Below are positions 8,787 to 17,278 of a stretch of 64,000 nt of DNA, in pieces (within the stretch, counting starts at the first letter, position 1; each line of letters begins with the position of its first letter). A program made the position numbers and the translations under genes. The DNA is from Streptomyces sp. PCS3-D2 (lineage in GTDB: Bacteria > Actinomycetota > Actinomycetes > Streptomycetales > Streptomycetaceae). The DNA lies in NCBI RefSeq assembly GCF_000612545.2, contig NZ_CP097800.1:3325001-3389000 (forward strand), written 5' to 3'. The notes beneath the pieces are model-generated. The model searched no databases. It was not told where the DNA came from and worked only from the letters and a program-made list of their open reading frames with translations.

Positions 8787-9407
8787 TCAGTCCTCGGTCA
8801 GGTACCGCTGCAGCGTGGGCGCCACGAGCGCCACGATGTCCTCGGTGTCCGCGGATGCGAGGGGCTCGACCTGCAGCACGTAGCGCAGGATCGCGATGCC
8901 GACCATGTGGGAGGCGGCGAGCTCGGCGCGGAAGGTCGGATCGGGCACGTCCAGGTCGGCGGCGACCCGCTCCAGGAGCCTGCGCAGCACCAGCCCGCGC
9001 AGCACCTTCGCGGCGGCCTCGTGGGTGAGCGCGGAGCGGATCACGGCCAGCAGCGGCGCCCGGGTGACCGGGTTCTCCCAGACGCCGAGGAAGTAGCGAG
9101 CCAGCCGCTCGCCGATGCCCTCCGGCCCTTCCCCGATGACGGCGGGGACCTCCAGGGCCGGCTCGATGCTGATCTCGATGGCCGCGGCGAAGAGGTCGTC
9201 CTTGCTGCCGAAGTAGTGGTGCACCAGGGCCGGGTCCACCCCGGCGACCTTCGCGACGCCGCGCACGGACGTCTTGTCGTAGCCGCGCTCCGCGAACACC
9301 TCACGGGCAGCGAGCCGGATGCGCTCCTGGGTGCCCGGCCCCTCCTCGGCCTCGTCCTGGCGGGGCCGGCCCGGCCCCCGACGGCGCGGCGTGCTCCCCC
9401 CGGTCAC
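8787..9407 (-). CDS. TetR family transcriptional regulator
   Basis: Protein of 206 residues. A basic Arg/Pro-rich N-terminus (about 25 residues) precedes the TetR helix-turn-helix: [20 protein letters not shown], then [21 protein letters not shown] and [11 protein letters not shown]. The C-terminal ligand-binding part ([31 protein letters not shown]) resembles TetR_C domains of Streptomyces regulators. GTG 9407 overlaps the stop of the isomerase-like gene upstream (GTGA, 9404-9407), so the two are translationally coupled and probably co-regulated. The ligand is unknown. The coupled sugar-isomerase-like gene may provide a clue. Confidence 0.9.
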   Translation of the reverse strand: MTGGSTPRRRGPGRPRQDEAEEGPGTQERIRLAAREVFAERGYDKTSVRGVAKVAGVDPALVHHYFGSKDDLFAAAIEISIEPALEVPAVIGEGPEGIGERLARYFLGVWENPVTRAPLLAVIRSALTHEAAAKVLRGLVLRRLLERVAADLDVPDPTFRAELAASHMVGIAILRYVLQVEPLASADTEDIVALVAPTLQRYLTED

Positions 9408-10231
9408 GGTCGGCGGGCCCGGTCGTGCCCGGCGGTGGCCAGGTGCAGGCGGGTGAAGGCCAGCGCCTCGGCGAGATCGGCCTCGCGCTCGGCCGAGGAC
9501 ATCGCACGCCGCGTGTTGACCTCGATCACCACATGGCCGTCGAAGGAGCTCCGGGCCAGCCGGTCCAGCAGTTCGGCGCAGGGCTGCGTCCCCCGGCCCG
9601 GGACCAGGTGCTCGTCCTTCGCCGAGCCGTTGCCGTCGGCGAGATGCACGTGCGCCAGCCGCTCCCCCATCCGGTCGATCATCGCGGTCGCGTCCGTACG
9701 GGCGGTCGCGGTGTGCGACAGGTCGACGGTGAAGTGCCGGTAGTCGTCCTTCGTCACGTCCCACTCGGGCGCATAGGCGAGCATCTCGCGGTCGCGGTAC
9801 CGCCACGGGTACATGTTCTCCACGGCGAACCGCACGTCGGTCTCCTCCGCCATCCGCCAGATGCCGGAGACGAACTCCCGGGCGTACTGGCGCTGCCAGC
9901 GGAACGGCGGGTGCACGACGACGGTGGACGCGCCGAGCCTCTCGGCCGCCGACCGGGCGCGCTGCAGCTTGACCCACGGATCGGTGGACCACACCCGCTG
10001 GGTGATCAGCAGGCAGGGGGCGTGGACGGCGAGGACGGGCACCTGGTGCTGGTCCGACAGGCGGCGCAGTGCGTCGATGTCCTGGCTCACCGGATCCGTC
10101 CACACCATGACCTCGACGCCGTCGTATCCGAGGCGTGCGGCGATCTCGAAGGCGGTCGCCGTGGACTCCGGATAGACGGAGGCGGTGGACAGGGCGACTT
10201 TCGCGGTCGGGATACGGACGGGTTCTGCCAC
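9404..10231 (-). CDS. Sugar phosphate isomerase/epimerase family protein (TIM barrel)
   Basis: Protein of 275 residues of the xylose-isomerase-like / AP-endonuclease-2 TIM-barrel superfamily. Typical strands and metal ligands are visible: [55 protein letters not shown], and DGHVVIEVN near the C-terminus. The Glu, Asp and His residues in these strands would bind a divalent metal. The substrate is unknown. I placed the start at GTG 10231, just before the first barrel strand. A -10-like TACCCT lies 6 nt upstream and there is no ribosome site, so translation may be leaderless. It is coupled to the TetR gene by a 4-base overlap. Confidence 0.85.
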   Translation of the reverse strand: MAEPVRIPTAKVALSTASVYPESTATAFEIAARLGYDGVEVMVWTDPVSQDIDALRRLSDQHQVPVLAVHAPCLLITQRVWSTDPWVKLQRARSAAERLGASTVVVHPPFRWQRQYAREFVSGIWRMAEETDVRFAVENMYPWRYRDREMLAYAPEWDVTKDDYRHFTVDLSHTATARTDATAMIDRMGERLAHVHLADGNGSAKDEHLVPGRGTQPCAELLDRLARSSFDGHVVIEVNTRRAMSSAEREADLAEALAFTRLHLATAGHDRARRP

Positions 10232-10299
10232 GGGGACAGGGTACGGGGCCCGCGCCCGCGCGGTACGTGACGACCGCCACGCGGGCCCGATCCCACCGG

Positions 10300-10950
10300 T
10301 CACGTGAGGCTGAAGAAGAGCGTGTCCTGGGTGTACCAGTCGAGGTCCTTCGTCGCGCTCTCCCATTCCCCGTGCTCGAACTCCAACTTCTCGATGAGCT
10401 CCCGCACGTCGTGGTGGAAGTCCGGGTCCATCCGGTCCAGGACGGCCCGGTAGGCCTCGGCAGCCGCCTTGGTCCTGGCGAGCGGCAGGTGGCCGATGGC
10501 CGGGTACCCGTCCATCGACGAGGGGAGGAACGGGAACTCGTCGGGCGGCCCGCCGTAGAGGAACCCGTGGGGCAGCAGGTCGGCGGGTACCCCGAGGCGC
10601 CGCATCTCGTCGTCGACCAGCCCGAAGAAGGTGCTGGGCCGGGAGTAGGTGCCCAGGTGGCCCGGGTCCGAGGCGTTGCGGTCGATGACCAGTTGCAGGG
10701 CGGTGGTGTACGCGTTGCCCGCACAGTCCGCGTCGGCGTCGCTGTGCCCGGCTATGAGGTGCTCCAGGGCGTCGGGGACGGACAGCCCCCAGTGCACTTC
10801 CTGGTGGTCGAGGTCGTCCTGACGGATCCTGGCGTACCGCCGCATGCTCTCCAGGCGGCGCAGCTGATCCGGCGTGAGATCGCCCTTGCTGCCCAGGAAG
10901 GCCAGCACGTCGGCCTTGTCAGCCGTCGAGTACGAGATGGTGTGACTCAT
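10300..10950 (-). CDS. DUF7691-like hypothetical protein
   Basis: Soluble acidic protein of 216 residues with no signal peptide or membrane segment. It shows [20 protein letters not shown] at the N-terminus, a [13 protein letters not shown] block, and a C-terminal stretch rich in aromatic and acidic residues. I recognise it only as a conserved Streptomyces protein of the type now called DUF7691; function unknown. ATG 10950 is supported by AGGA 8 nt upstream; an in-frame ATG at 10959 is possible. It begins a patch (10.3-13.3 kb) of small, lower-conservation genes that interrupts the core order, which suggests an accessory insertion. Confidence 0.65.
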   Translation of the reverse strand: MSHTISYSTADKADVLAFLGSKGDLTPDQLRRLESMRRYARIRQDDLDHQEVHWGLSVPDALEHLIAGHSDADADCAGNAYTTALQLVIDRNASDPGHLGTYSRPSTFFGLVDDEMRRLGVPADLLPHGFLYGGPPDEFPFLPSSMDGYPAIGHLPLARTKAAAEAYRAVLDRMDPDFHHDVRELIEKLEFEHGEWESATKDLDWYTQDTLFFSLT

Positions 10951-11066
10951 GCTCACCATCCTGCCGAACGGCACCGACAGGCCCGCCGGCGGACGCGGTG
11001 GCGTTCCGCCCGGGCTTCTTCGCCCTCCCCCGGCCACCGGACCGGAGTCCGGTGCCCGGCAGAGGA

Positions 11067-11648
11067 TCACTCCCCGAGGAAGGTCTTCCGCCACTCCAGC
11101 GGTGACATGGTCAGGGCGGCCTCGGCGAGGGCTTGGGCCGAAGCCGTCTTGAGGCTGCTCAGCGAGGTATCGATCCAGTCCTGCACCAAGCTGTAGCCCT
11201 GGGCCCGGTACTCGACCGCCTGCACCAGACACTCCAGCTTGTCGGCGTCCTTGGCCACGATCGCCTCAGGGCTGTCGCCACTCTCGTACTCGCCCACCAC
11301 GCGCTGCACGCCGGCCTTCACCGCCGGATGCGCCGCGGCGACCTGGTCGGCGGTGACCGTCTCGTTCGTCGCCGCGTCGATGTAACGGCGGCCGATGTGC
11401 GGAATGTCGCCGATCCGGGTCTCCTGCGTGTCGTGGAACAGACACATCAGTGCCACCTTGGCAGGGTCCACGCCCTCCATCATGGCCAGAACGGCGCCGA
11501 CGATTCCGACACGGAACGAGTGCTCTGCGATCGACTCGGGGTTGTTGTTGCCCGTGAACCACCAGCCGGTCCGCTTGGCGTTCTTGAGCACACCCATCTC
11601 GAAGAGGAACCCGGCCGTACCCTGCGCGTTCGCCGTCTCGTCTGCCAT
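11067..11648 (-). CDS. HD-domain phosphohydrolase (YfbR-like)
   Basis: Protein of 193 residues of the HD superfamily. The metal site is intact: H in AEHSFRVGIVGAVLA, then the HD pair in LMCLFHDTQETRIGDIP, and a downstream Asp in VAKDADKLECLVQAVEY. This resembles YfbR-type 5'-deoxynucleotidases, so hydrolysis of a nucleoside monophosphate is likely but not proven. It starts 17 bases after the stop of the XRE regulator gene (11666-12745) on the same strand, so the two are probably one transcript. The pairing of a regulator with a nucleotide hydrolase recurs in Streptomyces accessory loci. Confidence 0.82.
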   Translation of the reverse strand: MADETANAQGTAGFLFEMGVLKNAKRTGWWFTGNNNPESIAEHSFRVGIVGAVLAMMEGVDPAKVALMCLFHDTQETRIGDIPHIGRRYIDAATNETVTADQVAAAHPAVKAGVQRVVGEYESGDSPEAIVAKDADKLECLVQAVEYRAQGYSLVQDWIDTSLSSLKTASAQALAEAALTMSPLEWRKTFLGE

Positions 11649-11665
11649 GTGGTGACCCTCCGGTT

Positions 11666-12745
11666 TCAGGTTCGATCACGTAGAACGTAGTTCACCGTGC
11701 TCAGTTCGCGGCGGGATCTTTCAGATACACGCCCCCCGTCCAACAGACACTCCGTCCGCTCGGCCAGCTCACGCACCAGTCCGCCCGACGCCTGGGCCAG
11801 CCATGGATGGACCGTCAGCAGGGCCCACAGGGTGTGCGCGTACAAGTCCACATAGCCAGCTGCTCCGTGCAGCCCGTAGGTCAGTCCTCGCAGCAGCGTG
11901 ACCGGATCCCAGCCGGTCAACTGCCGGTCTCGCATGAAGAGGTCGTCGGACTGGGGCAGTCGTGTACCACCCAGCCAGTAGGCCCAGTAGTTCAGGTTGG
12001 CCGCCTCTCCCGCGTCATCACCCACGATCGCGCGCTCGATGAAGTCCAACAACGGGACCGGGTCGCCGAGGCGAGCGAGAGCGGTCGCGGTCGACCGCGC
12101 CTCTGCCCATTGCGGCGTCCACCCCCGCCGCGCCAGCAGATCCCGCCGGGCATGGAGTGCCTGGGCGGTCCACGCCGCGGCTTCGGGACTCATGTCGTAC
12201 GAGGTCAGGTAGAGGGCCTGCCGGTGAAGCAGAACGCCTTGGGGATCGGTCCGCTGTGCCGCCTCCGCTGTGGTCCGCAGTTCCCCGAAGAAGGCAGCGC
12301 GATCACGCAGCGGAAGGAGCGGAGAGGCCGCTGCCGGTCCTCGCCTGCGCCGAAGGGGGATCTTCGCGAGTGACGGTGGACGAGCCCCCGTGAGAGCCCA
12401 GGCGAGCATGTGCGCGGTATCCCTGGTGTGCACCCACTCCGACAGAGGGTGCGGCCCATCGGTGCGGTTGAGGGTGGCACCGATGATCCGGTCCGCGTCC
12501 ATCGCGGCGTCCAGCATCCCCACGACCGACGTTTCCGCACCCATGGCAGCCAAACGGCGCCGCAGACCGACCAGATCTCCCGCCCGCATGTTCGCGAGTG
12601 GTCGTCGGCCCGACTCCCAGCCCTGCACCGTGCACAGGTCGACCCCCAGAGCCTCTGCTGTCGCCGACTGTGTCCGGGGGATCGACTCGCGAGCCGTACG
12701 CAGCACGAATCCCGCGATCGTGCCAGTGATTGCTCCTGCGGCCAT
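11666..12745 (-). CDS. XRE-type helix-turn-helix regulator with long C-terminal domain
   Basis: Protein of about 359 residues. The N-terminal 70 residues form a Cro/CI-like helix-turn-helix (VLRTARESIPRTQSATAEAL followed by VDLCTVQGWESGRRPLANM). The remaining ~290 residues look alpha-helical and TPR-like (AAWTAQALHARRDLLARRGW and AGEAANLNYWAYWLGGTRLP), as in Streptomyces regulators that sense through a helical repeat domain. ATG 12745 has GGGAG 7 nt upstream. An in-frame start 72 bases earlier would add an unlikely N-terminus. Its divergent neighbours are two very small genes, and the intergenic region holds an elaborate inverted-repeat structure (12833-12879), probably its own control region. 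Confidence 0.8.
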   Translation of the reverse strand: MAAGAITGTIAGFVLRTARESIPRTQSATAEALGVDLCTVQGWESGRRPLANMRAGDLVGLRRRLAAMGAETSVVGMLDAAMDADRIIGATLNRTDGPHPLSEWVHTRDTAHMLAWALTGARPPSLAKIPLRRRRGPAAASPLLPLRDRAAFFGELRTTAEAAQRTDPQGVLLHRQALYLTSYDMSPEAAAWTAQALHARRDLLARRGWTPQWAEARSTATALARLGDPVPLLDFIERAIVGDDAGEAANLNYWAYWLGGTRLPQSDDLFMRDRQLTGWDPVTLLRGLTYGLHGAAGYVDLYAHTLWALLTVHPWLAQASGGLVRELAERTECLLDGGRVSERSRRELSTVNYVLRDRT

Positions 12746-12832
12746 GTGCACGCTCCCGGCGCGAGCCTTGCAGTAACACGTACCCACAGTCAGTCCTACC
12801 GCACTCAGCGCGACCATAGGTTCGTTGCGCGG

Positions 12833-12879
12833 GATCGCCGAAGCCCGGAACCGGGTGACGCGACGCGGTCACGGCGATC
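12833..12879. promoter_or_regulatory. Nested inverted repeats (three-way-junction fold) in a divergent control region
   Basis: An outer 8-bp perfect stem (GATCGCCG 12833-12840, CGGCGATC 12872-12879) encloses two further hairpins: CCCGG-AA-CCGGG (12844-12855) and TGAC...GTCA (12856-12871). The element lies between the XRE gene (starting 12745, minus) and the small gene at 12926 (plus). It could be a cruciform operator or a folded 5' leader. Confidence 0.5.
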
Positions 12880-12925
12880 GATGGGCGGGCAACGCACCCG
12901 CGGCTGCCGACGAAGGGACGTGAGT

Positions 12926-13099
12926 ATGGTCAACCGAATCATCCACAGCTGCGCTCATGGCGTGCTCGGTCTCGACATCGCCGACGGCGCCTGCTCCGAG
13001 CCGACTGCGGTTCCCGAGCCGAGCCAGGAGCTCCTCGACCGCGCGCTGGTCGGATGGGAACGCTTCATCGGCATCGCCGAGGAGCCCCACGATGACTGA
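12926..13099 (+). CDS. Small hypothetical protein (57 aa)
   Basis: A 57-residue acidic protein beginning MVNRIIHSCAHGVLGLD and ending in a [14 protein letters not shown]-type tail. ATG 12926 follows an AAGGGA ribosome site at 12914-12919. It overlaps the next gene by 8 bases, indicating coupled translation. No known family was recognised. Position and size resemble the small partner proteins that accompany XRE regulators in Streptomyces, but it lacks the WHKSS motif of DUF397. Codon third positions are strongly GC-biased, supporting a real gene. Confidence 0.6.
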   Translation: MVNRIIHSCAHGVLGLDIADGACSEPTAVPEPSQELLDRALVGWERFIGIAEEPHDD

Positions 13100-13322
13100 G
13101 CGCTACACGTACATGCCGCACCCGCTGCTACGACATCGCGTGCGTGATGTGGCCAGTGGCGTCGAAGGCGAGCTGATGGCCGTGATCAACGAGGACGTGT
13201 CGACCTCGCTCCACCCCTACTGGGTGGAGCTGGCGTACGTACGAGGCCCGTCCGGCCGCGAATTCTCCACGGCGGTCGACAACATCGAGTCCGCCGAGCT
13301 CCCCCCTGGTCACGCCATCTGA
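13092..13322 (+). CDS. Small hypothetical protein (76 aa)
   Basis: A 76-residue protein ([17 protein letters not shown], then [32 protein letters not shown]) that looks like a compact all-beta domain. It starts inside the 3' end of the 57-aa gene, so the two are translationally coupled. Its last 13 bases overlap the convergent ppx/gppA-type gene. Function unknown. The pair stands divergent from an XRE regulator, suggesting a small accessory module of regulator plus effectors. Confidence 0.62.
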   Translation: MTERYTYMPHPLLRHRVRDVASGVEGELMAVINEDVSTSLHPYWVELAYVRGPSGREFSTAVDNIESAELPPGHAI

Positions 13323-14260
13323 CCAGCCCCCGAGGTCGGGAGGTGGTCCAGGCGGCGCAGGATCACGCCCTCGCGCAGGGCCCACGGGCAGATCTCCAGC
13401 TCGTCCACGCCGAAGAGGTCCATGGCGCCCTCGGCGACCAGCGCACCCGCCAGGAGCTGGTTCGCCCGGCCCTCCGAGACCCCGGGGAGGGCGGAGCGCT
13501 GGGTCGTCGTCATCGCGGCCAGGCGCGGGACCCATTCCTCCAGGGCCTTGCGGCTGAGGTCGCGCTGCACGTACAGGCCGTCCGCCGAGCGGGCCGCGCC
13601 CGCGATGCGGGCCAGCTGCTTGAACGTCTTCGACGTCGCCACCACGTGGTCGGGGGCGCCGAAGCGGCTGAACTCCCGAACCGTCCGCGCGATCTCCGCC
13701 CGTACGTGCCGCCGCAGCGCCCGGATGTCCAGGGCGTCGGGCGGGTCGCCGGGGAGCCAGCCCGCCGTGAGGCGGCCCGCGCCCAGCGGGAGGGAGACGG
13801 CGGCGTCCGGGTCCTCGTCGATGCCGTACGCGATCTCCAGGGAGCCGCCGCCGATGTCCAGGACCAGCAGCTTCCCGGCGGACCAGCCGAACCAGCGGCG
13901 CGCGGCGAGGAAGGTGAGGCGCGCCTCGTCCTCGCCGCTGAGGACCGGCAGGTCGACGCCGGTCTCGGCCTTGACCCGGGCCAGTACCTCGTCCGCGTTG
14001 GTCGCCTCGCGCACCGCGCTCGTGGCGAAGGGGAGGACGTCCTCGCAGCCCTTGTCCTCGGCGGCCTGCACCGCTTCGTTGATGACGGACAGCAGGCGCT
14101 CGACTCCCGCCGGGGTGACGGCCCCGGCGTCGTCGAGGAGCTCCGCCAGCCTTATCTCCACCTTGTGCGAGTGCGCCGGCTGCGGGCGCGCGCCGGGGTG
14201 CGCGTCCACCACCAGCAGATGGACCGTATTCGAACCCACATCGAGGACACCGAGTCTCAT
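13310..14260 (-). CDS. Ppx/GppA family phosphatase
   Basis: Protein of 316 residues of the exopolyphosphatase / guanosine pentaphosphatase family, acting on polyphosphate or (p)ppGpp. The ASKHA phosphate-binding motifs are present: [14 protein letters not shown] at the N-terminus, then [35 protein letters not shown], and [10 protein letters not shown]. It lacks the long C-terminal HD domain of E. coli Ppx, as is usual for actinobacterial homologues. ATG 14260 has no ribosome site but a -10-like TAGCGT 8 nt upstream, so a leaderless mRNA is likely. It is divergent from the cysteine-rich protein at 14324 with only 63 bp between starts. Confidence 0.92.
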   Translation of the reverse strand: MRLGVLDVGSNTVHLLVVDAHPGARPQPAHSHKVEIRLAELLDDAGAVTPAGVERLLSVINEAVQAAEDKGCEDVLPFATSAVREATNADEVLARVKAETGVDLPVLSGEDEARLTFLAARRWFGWSAGKLLVLDIGGGSLEIAYGIDEDPDAAVSLPLGAGRLTAGWLPGDPPDALDIRALRRHVRAEIARTVREFSRFGAPDHVVATSKTFKQLARIAGAARSADGLYVQRDLSRKALEEWVPRLAAMTTTQRSALPGVSEGRANQLLAGALVAEGAMDLFGVDELEICPWALREGVILRRLDHLPTSGAGQMA

Positions 14261-14323
14261 AGGGGGAAACGCTACTGCGAGGAACGCTCGAGGGTCGCGT
14301 AAGGGGCGCTTAGGCTTGGGTTT

Positions 14324-15211
14324 GTGCCAAATACGAAGAAGGCCAACAAGACCCGGTCGGAGAAGGACACGGGCAAGGACGACCAGGGCGCACGCACCCG
14401 GGACGCAGAGGCAGCGAACGGCAAACCCCCCAAGCCCCTCAAGCCCGGAAAGGCCAAGGCCGTGGCCGACGAGAAGGGGCTCGACTTCCCTCGGGCCTGG
14501 GTGGAGTTTCCCGACCCCGCCGACGACGAGCAGGTCTTCCGCTGTGACCTGACCTGGCTGACCTCCCGGTGGACCTGCATCTTCGGCAGCGGCTGCCAGG
14601 GCATCCAGGCGGGCCGGGCCTCGGACGGCTGCTGCACGCTCGGCGCGCACTTCTCCGACGAGGACGACGAGAAGCGCGTCGCGGAGCACGTGGCCCGGCT
14701 GACGCCCGAGCTGTGGCAGTTCCACGACGTCGGCAGCGAGAGCGGGTGGACCCAGCACGACGACGACGGGGAGAAGCAGACCCGCCGCTGGGACGGGGCG
14801 TGCATCTTCCTGAACCGGCCGGGGTTCCCCGCGGGGGCCGGCTGCTCGCTCCACATCCTCGCGCTGCGGGAGGGCCGTGAGCCGCTGGAGACCAAGCCGG
14901 ACGTCTGCTGGCAGCTGCCGATCCGCCGGACGTACGACTGGATCGACCGGCCCGACGACACCCGGGTGCTCCAGGTGTCGATCGGCGAGTACGACCGCCG
15001 GGGCTGGGGCCCGGGCGGCCACGACCTGCACTGGTGGTGCACGTCGGCGACCTCCGCGCACGGCGCCGGGGACCCCGTCTACGTGTCGTACCGCGCCGAG
15101 CTGACGGAGCTGATGGGCCAGGAGGGGTACGAGGCGCTGGTGCAGCTGTGCGAGGCCCGGCTGGCCTCGCTCCTGCCGATGGCTCCGCATCCGGCGGATC
15201 CGGCCCCGTAG
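14324..15211 (+). CDS. Conserved cysteine-rich protein, function unknown
   Basis: Protein of 295 residues. A Lys/Pro-rich N-terminus of about 50 residues precedes a compact domain with many cysteines: C74, C85, C91, C103, C104, C160, C174, C195 and C239. Most stand in motifs such as [18 protein letters not shown] and DGCCTLG, which suggests a metal or Fe-S site, distantly like YkgJ/DUF3109 iron-zinc chelating proteins. No signal peptide or membrane helix. GTG 14324 has a -10-like TAGGCT at 14311-14316 and no ribosome site, so leaderless translation is likely. The tight divergent arrangement with the Ppx/GppA gene suggests a shared control region. Confidence 0.8.
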   Translation: MPNTKKANKTRSEKDTGKDDQGARTRDAEAANGKPPKPLKPGKAKAVADEKGLDFPRAWVEFPDPADDEQVFRCDLTWLTSRWTCIFGSGCQGIQAGRASDGCCTLGAHFSDEDDEKRVAEHVARLTPELWQFHDVGSESGWTQHDDDGEKQTRRWDGACIFLNRPGFPAGAGCSLHILALREGREPLETKPDVCWQLPIRRTYDWIDRPDDTRVLQVSIGEYDRRGWGPGGHDLHWWCTSATSAHGAGDPVYVSYRAELTELMGQEGYEALVQLCEARLASLLPMAPHPADPAP

Positions 15212-15329
15212 CCGAAGCCCCGCCCGGTCGGTCGCCGGCCTTCGCAGGGCCGCGTCGACTCCCTGGCGATTGCGCCGGCCTTGCCGACCCCCGGCCGCGT
15301 CACCGGCCGTCACCCGGCGTCACCCCGGG

Positions 15330-17096
15330 TCAGCCGCCCGACGGCTCCGACGGTGGCGGGTCGGGCGCGGGGGAAGCCGTTGCGCCCGCGCCGTCCGTCG
15401 GGGTCGGCGCGGGGGTCGGGGACGGCGGAGGGATCGTCGGCTCCGTGGGGGACGGCGTCGGCGCGGGTCCCTGCGTCTGATCCGGTGACGGCGGCGGGCT
15501 CGCGGGCTGAGTCGGTTCCGGCTGCGGGACGGGCGTCGACGGGGGCCGGCCGCGGCCCCGGACGGAGATCACCGCGCCGGTCGGGTCGACCCCGACCCGG
15601 GCGGTCCAGGCGCCGACCGGCTGCGCCTCGGGGTCGACGGCGATGTGCAGGGTGACGGACTCCCCGGGCGCGAGCGTGCCCGCGGTGCGGCTCGCCCGCA
15701 GCCAGGGTGCGTCGGACCAGAGCCGCCAGTTCACCGGGGCGCCGCCCGAGGCGGTGAGGGTGAGCAGGGTGAGGGCGCCCCGCGAGGACGCGGCGACCGA
15801 GAGCCTGCCGGGGGCGCCGGCTTGGTCGGGGGTGGCGGGCGGGCCGGTGCTGATCACCTCGACGGAGACGTCGGAGGAGTCGCTGTTGTCGGCGAAGTCG
15901 GGGCCACCGGTGGTGACGGCCGCGTTGCCCGCGTTTTCGTAGGCGGTCAGCGGGCGCCCGTCGATCCGGGAGGTCGGGAGCTCGGTCTCGCTGGCGGAGA
16001 TACGGGGGGAGCCGCTGCCGGCGGGCTCCCCGGTGCCGGGCTCGCCGCGGTACGAGGCCCACAGCGCCAGGACCGGGGCCGCGACGACGGTGGCCACGAC
16101 GGTGGTGGTCACCGCCCGGGCCCGCATCCGGTCCCGGCGGGCCGCGCGGTCCCTGGGGTCCATCGGGAAGCCGGTGCGGTCGAAGCGGGGGGCGGGGCCG
16201 CGCCCCCGGCCGGAGCGGTGCATCGCCGCGTGGACGGCGGTGCGCGGGGCGGGTACGAGCGGCAGCGCGGCGGTGTCCACGCCGCCGGAGCCGGGCCACG
16301 GCGCGGCGGCGCCCACGCGTTCGGCGACGCGCCGGCACCTCGGGCAGTCGTCGACGTGCCGGACGAGCTCGGTGCGCAGGGTGCTGGACAGCAGGACGTC
16401 GCCGCTGTTGCCGTCCGCGTCGCCGCCGGTGAGCTGGACGACACCGGGACAGCCGCCGGTCTCGACGACGGCGAGGGCGGCTCGGGTGCGCTCCACCTCG
16501 CAGGCGGCACCGGTCAGGAGCTCCCGGGCGGCGGCGGGGGGCGTGCCGAGGACCGCGGCGAGTTCGGGGACGGCGAGGCGGTGGCGGACGGCGAGTTCGA
16601 GTGCCTCGCGCTGGGCGGGGGTGGTCCCTGCGGCCTCCGGCCAGGCAAGACGTGCCAGCTCGGTACGGCGGTAGGCGCTCACGTCAAGCTGCCGGCGGGG
16701 CTCCGCGGCCGGGCCGTCGAAGGCTGCGCCCCCCGGCGCATGGTCGCGCCCGGCGTGCTCCGGCGCACGCTTGGCGGAATGCGCTCCCTGCCGAACGCGC
16801 CGCTGCTCCGCCAGCCGGCGCAGGCAGCCCCAGCGGGCGAGCGCGTAGAGCCAAGCCCGCCGGTCGCCCTCGTCGGGGCAGCGTCCGGGATACCGCTCGG
16901 CCACGGCGAGGACGTCTGCGAGCACGTCGGTCGCGGTGTCGTGGTCGCACAGGACCGACAGGCAATAGGTGAACAGGCCGTCGAGGTACGGCTCGTACCG
17001 GAAGGGGCGCGGCCGTTCCTCCTCGTGAGGCGTGCGCCCGTGCGCCCGGTGTGCGCCGGTGCGCGGCGAAGGGTGTGCCTGGTTGCTGCTGTTCAC
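15330..17096 (-). CDS. Sigma-factor-like / zinc-finger / BACON-like membrane fusion protein
   Basis: Single 588-residue protein with an unusual domain order. Residues 33-100 resemble ECF sigma region 2 (LFTYCLSVLCDHDTATDVLA, then AWLYALARWGCLRRLAEQRR). Residues 148-210 resemble region 4 (TTPAQREALELAVRHRLAVP, ELAAVLGTPPAAARELL). A zinc-binding anti-sigma signature H-x3-C-x2-C follows (H247, C251, C254). One transmembrane helix (about 329-348) leads to an outer part with a BACON-like beta domain (about 430-515) and a Pro-rich tail. I infer a membrane sensor combining sigma-like and anti-sigma-like parts, but the sigma part is degenerate. GTG 17096 has TACGGT 6 nt upstream and no ribosome site. 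Confidence 0.8.
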   Translation of the reverse strand: MNSSNQAHPSPRTGAHRAHGRTPHEEERPRPFRYEPYLDGLFTYCLSVLCDHDTATDVLADVLAVAERYPGRCPDEGDRRAWLYALARWGCLRRLAEQRRVRQGAHSAKRAPEHAGRDHAPGGAAFDGPAAEPRRQLDVSAYRRTELARLAWPEAAGTTPAQREALELAVRHRLAVPELAAVLGTPPAAARELLTGAACEVERTRAALAVVETGGCPGVVQLTGGDADGNSGDVLLSSTLRTELVRHVDDCPRCRRVAERVGAAAPWPGSGGVDTAALPLVPAPRTAVHAAMHRSGRGRGPAPRFDRTGFPMDPRDRAARRDRMRARAVTTTVVATVVAAPVLALWASYRGEPGTGEPAGSGSPRISASETELPTSRIDGRPLTAYENAGNAAVTTGGPDFADNSDSSDVSVEVISTGPPATPDQAGAPGRLSVAASSRGALTLLTLTASGGAPVNWRLWSDAPWLRASRTAGTLAPGESVTLHIAVDPEAQPVGAWTARVGVDPTGAVISVRGRGRPPSTPVPQPEPTQPASPPPSPDQTQGPAPTPSPTEPTIPPPSPTPAPTPTDGAGATASPAPDPPPSEPSGG

Positions 17097-17180
17097 CTGG
17101 CGACCGTAGGCGGCGCGCCGGGGGCGCCTGGGAAGCCTTCCCCGGTTTTAGCCCTTAAGGGTGAACAGATCGGCGGTGCA

Positions 17181-17213
17181 CTGACGACGGCTCTGACGAC
17201 GGCTCTGACGACC
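17181..17213. repeat. 12-bp tandem repeat upstream of radA
   Basis: CTGACGACGGCT occurs twice exactly (17181-17192, 17193-17204) plus a nine-base partial third copy. It lies in the 182-bp gap between the divergent sigma-like fusion gene and radA. Confidence 0.6.
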
Positions 17214-17278
17214 GCCCCGCGGGTGCCCGGACCGGCACCGCGGACCGGGCTGTCGGTGCGGGCGGCTACCGTGAGCGC

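Noticed and set aside
10300-13322. Prophage or integrated plasmid
   Set aside because: The genes look accessory, but there is no integrase, attachment-site duplication, replication gene or flanking tRNA.
17152-17161. CCCTTAAGGG palindrome upstream of radA
   Set aside because: A 10-bp palindrome alone is too short to support a regulatory call, and nothing else aligns with it.
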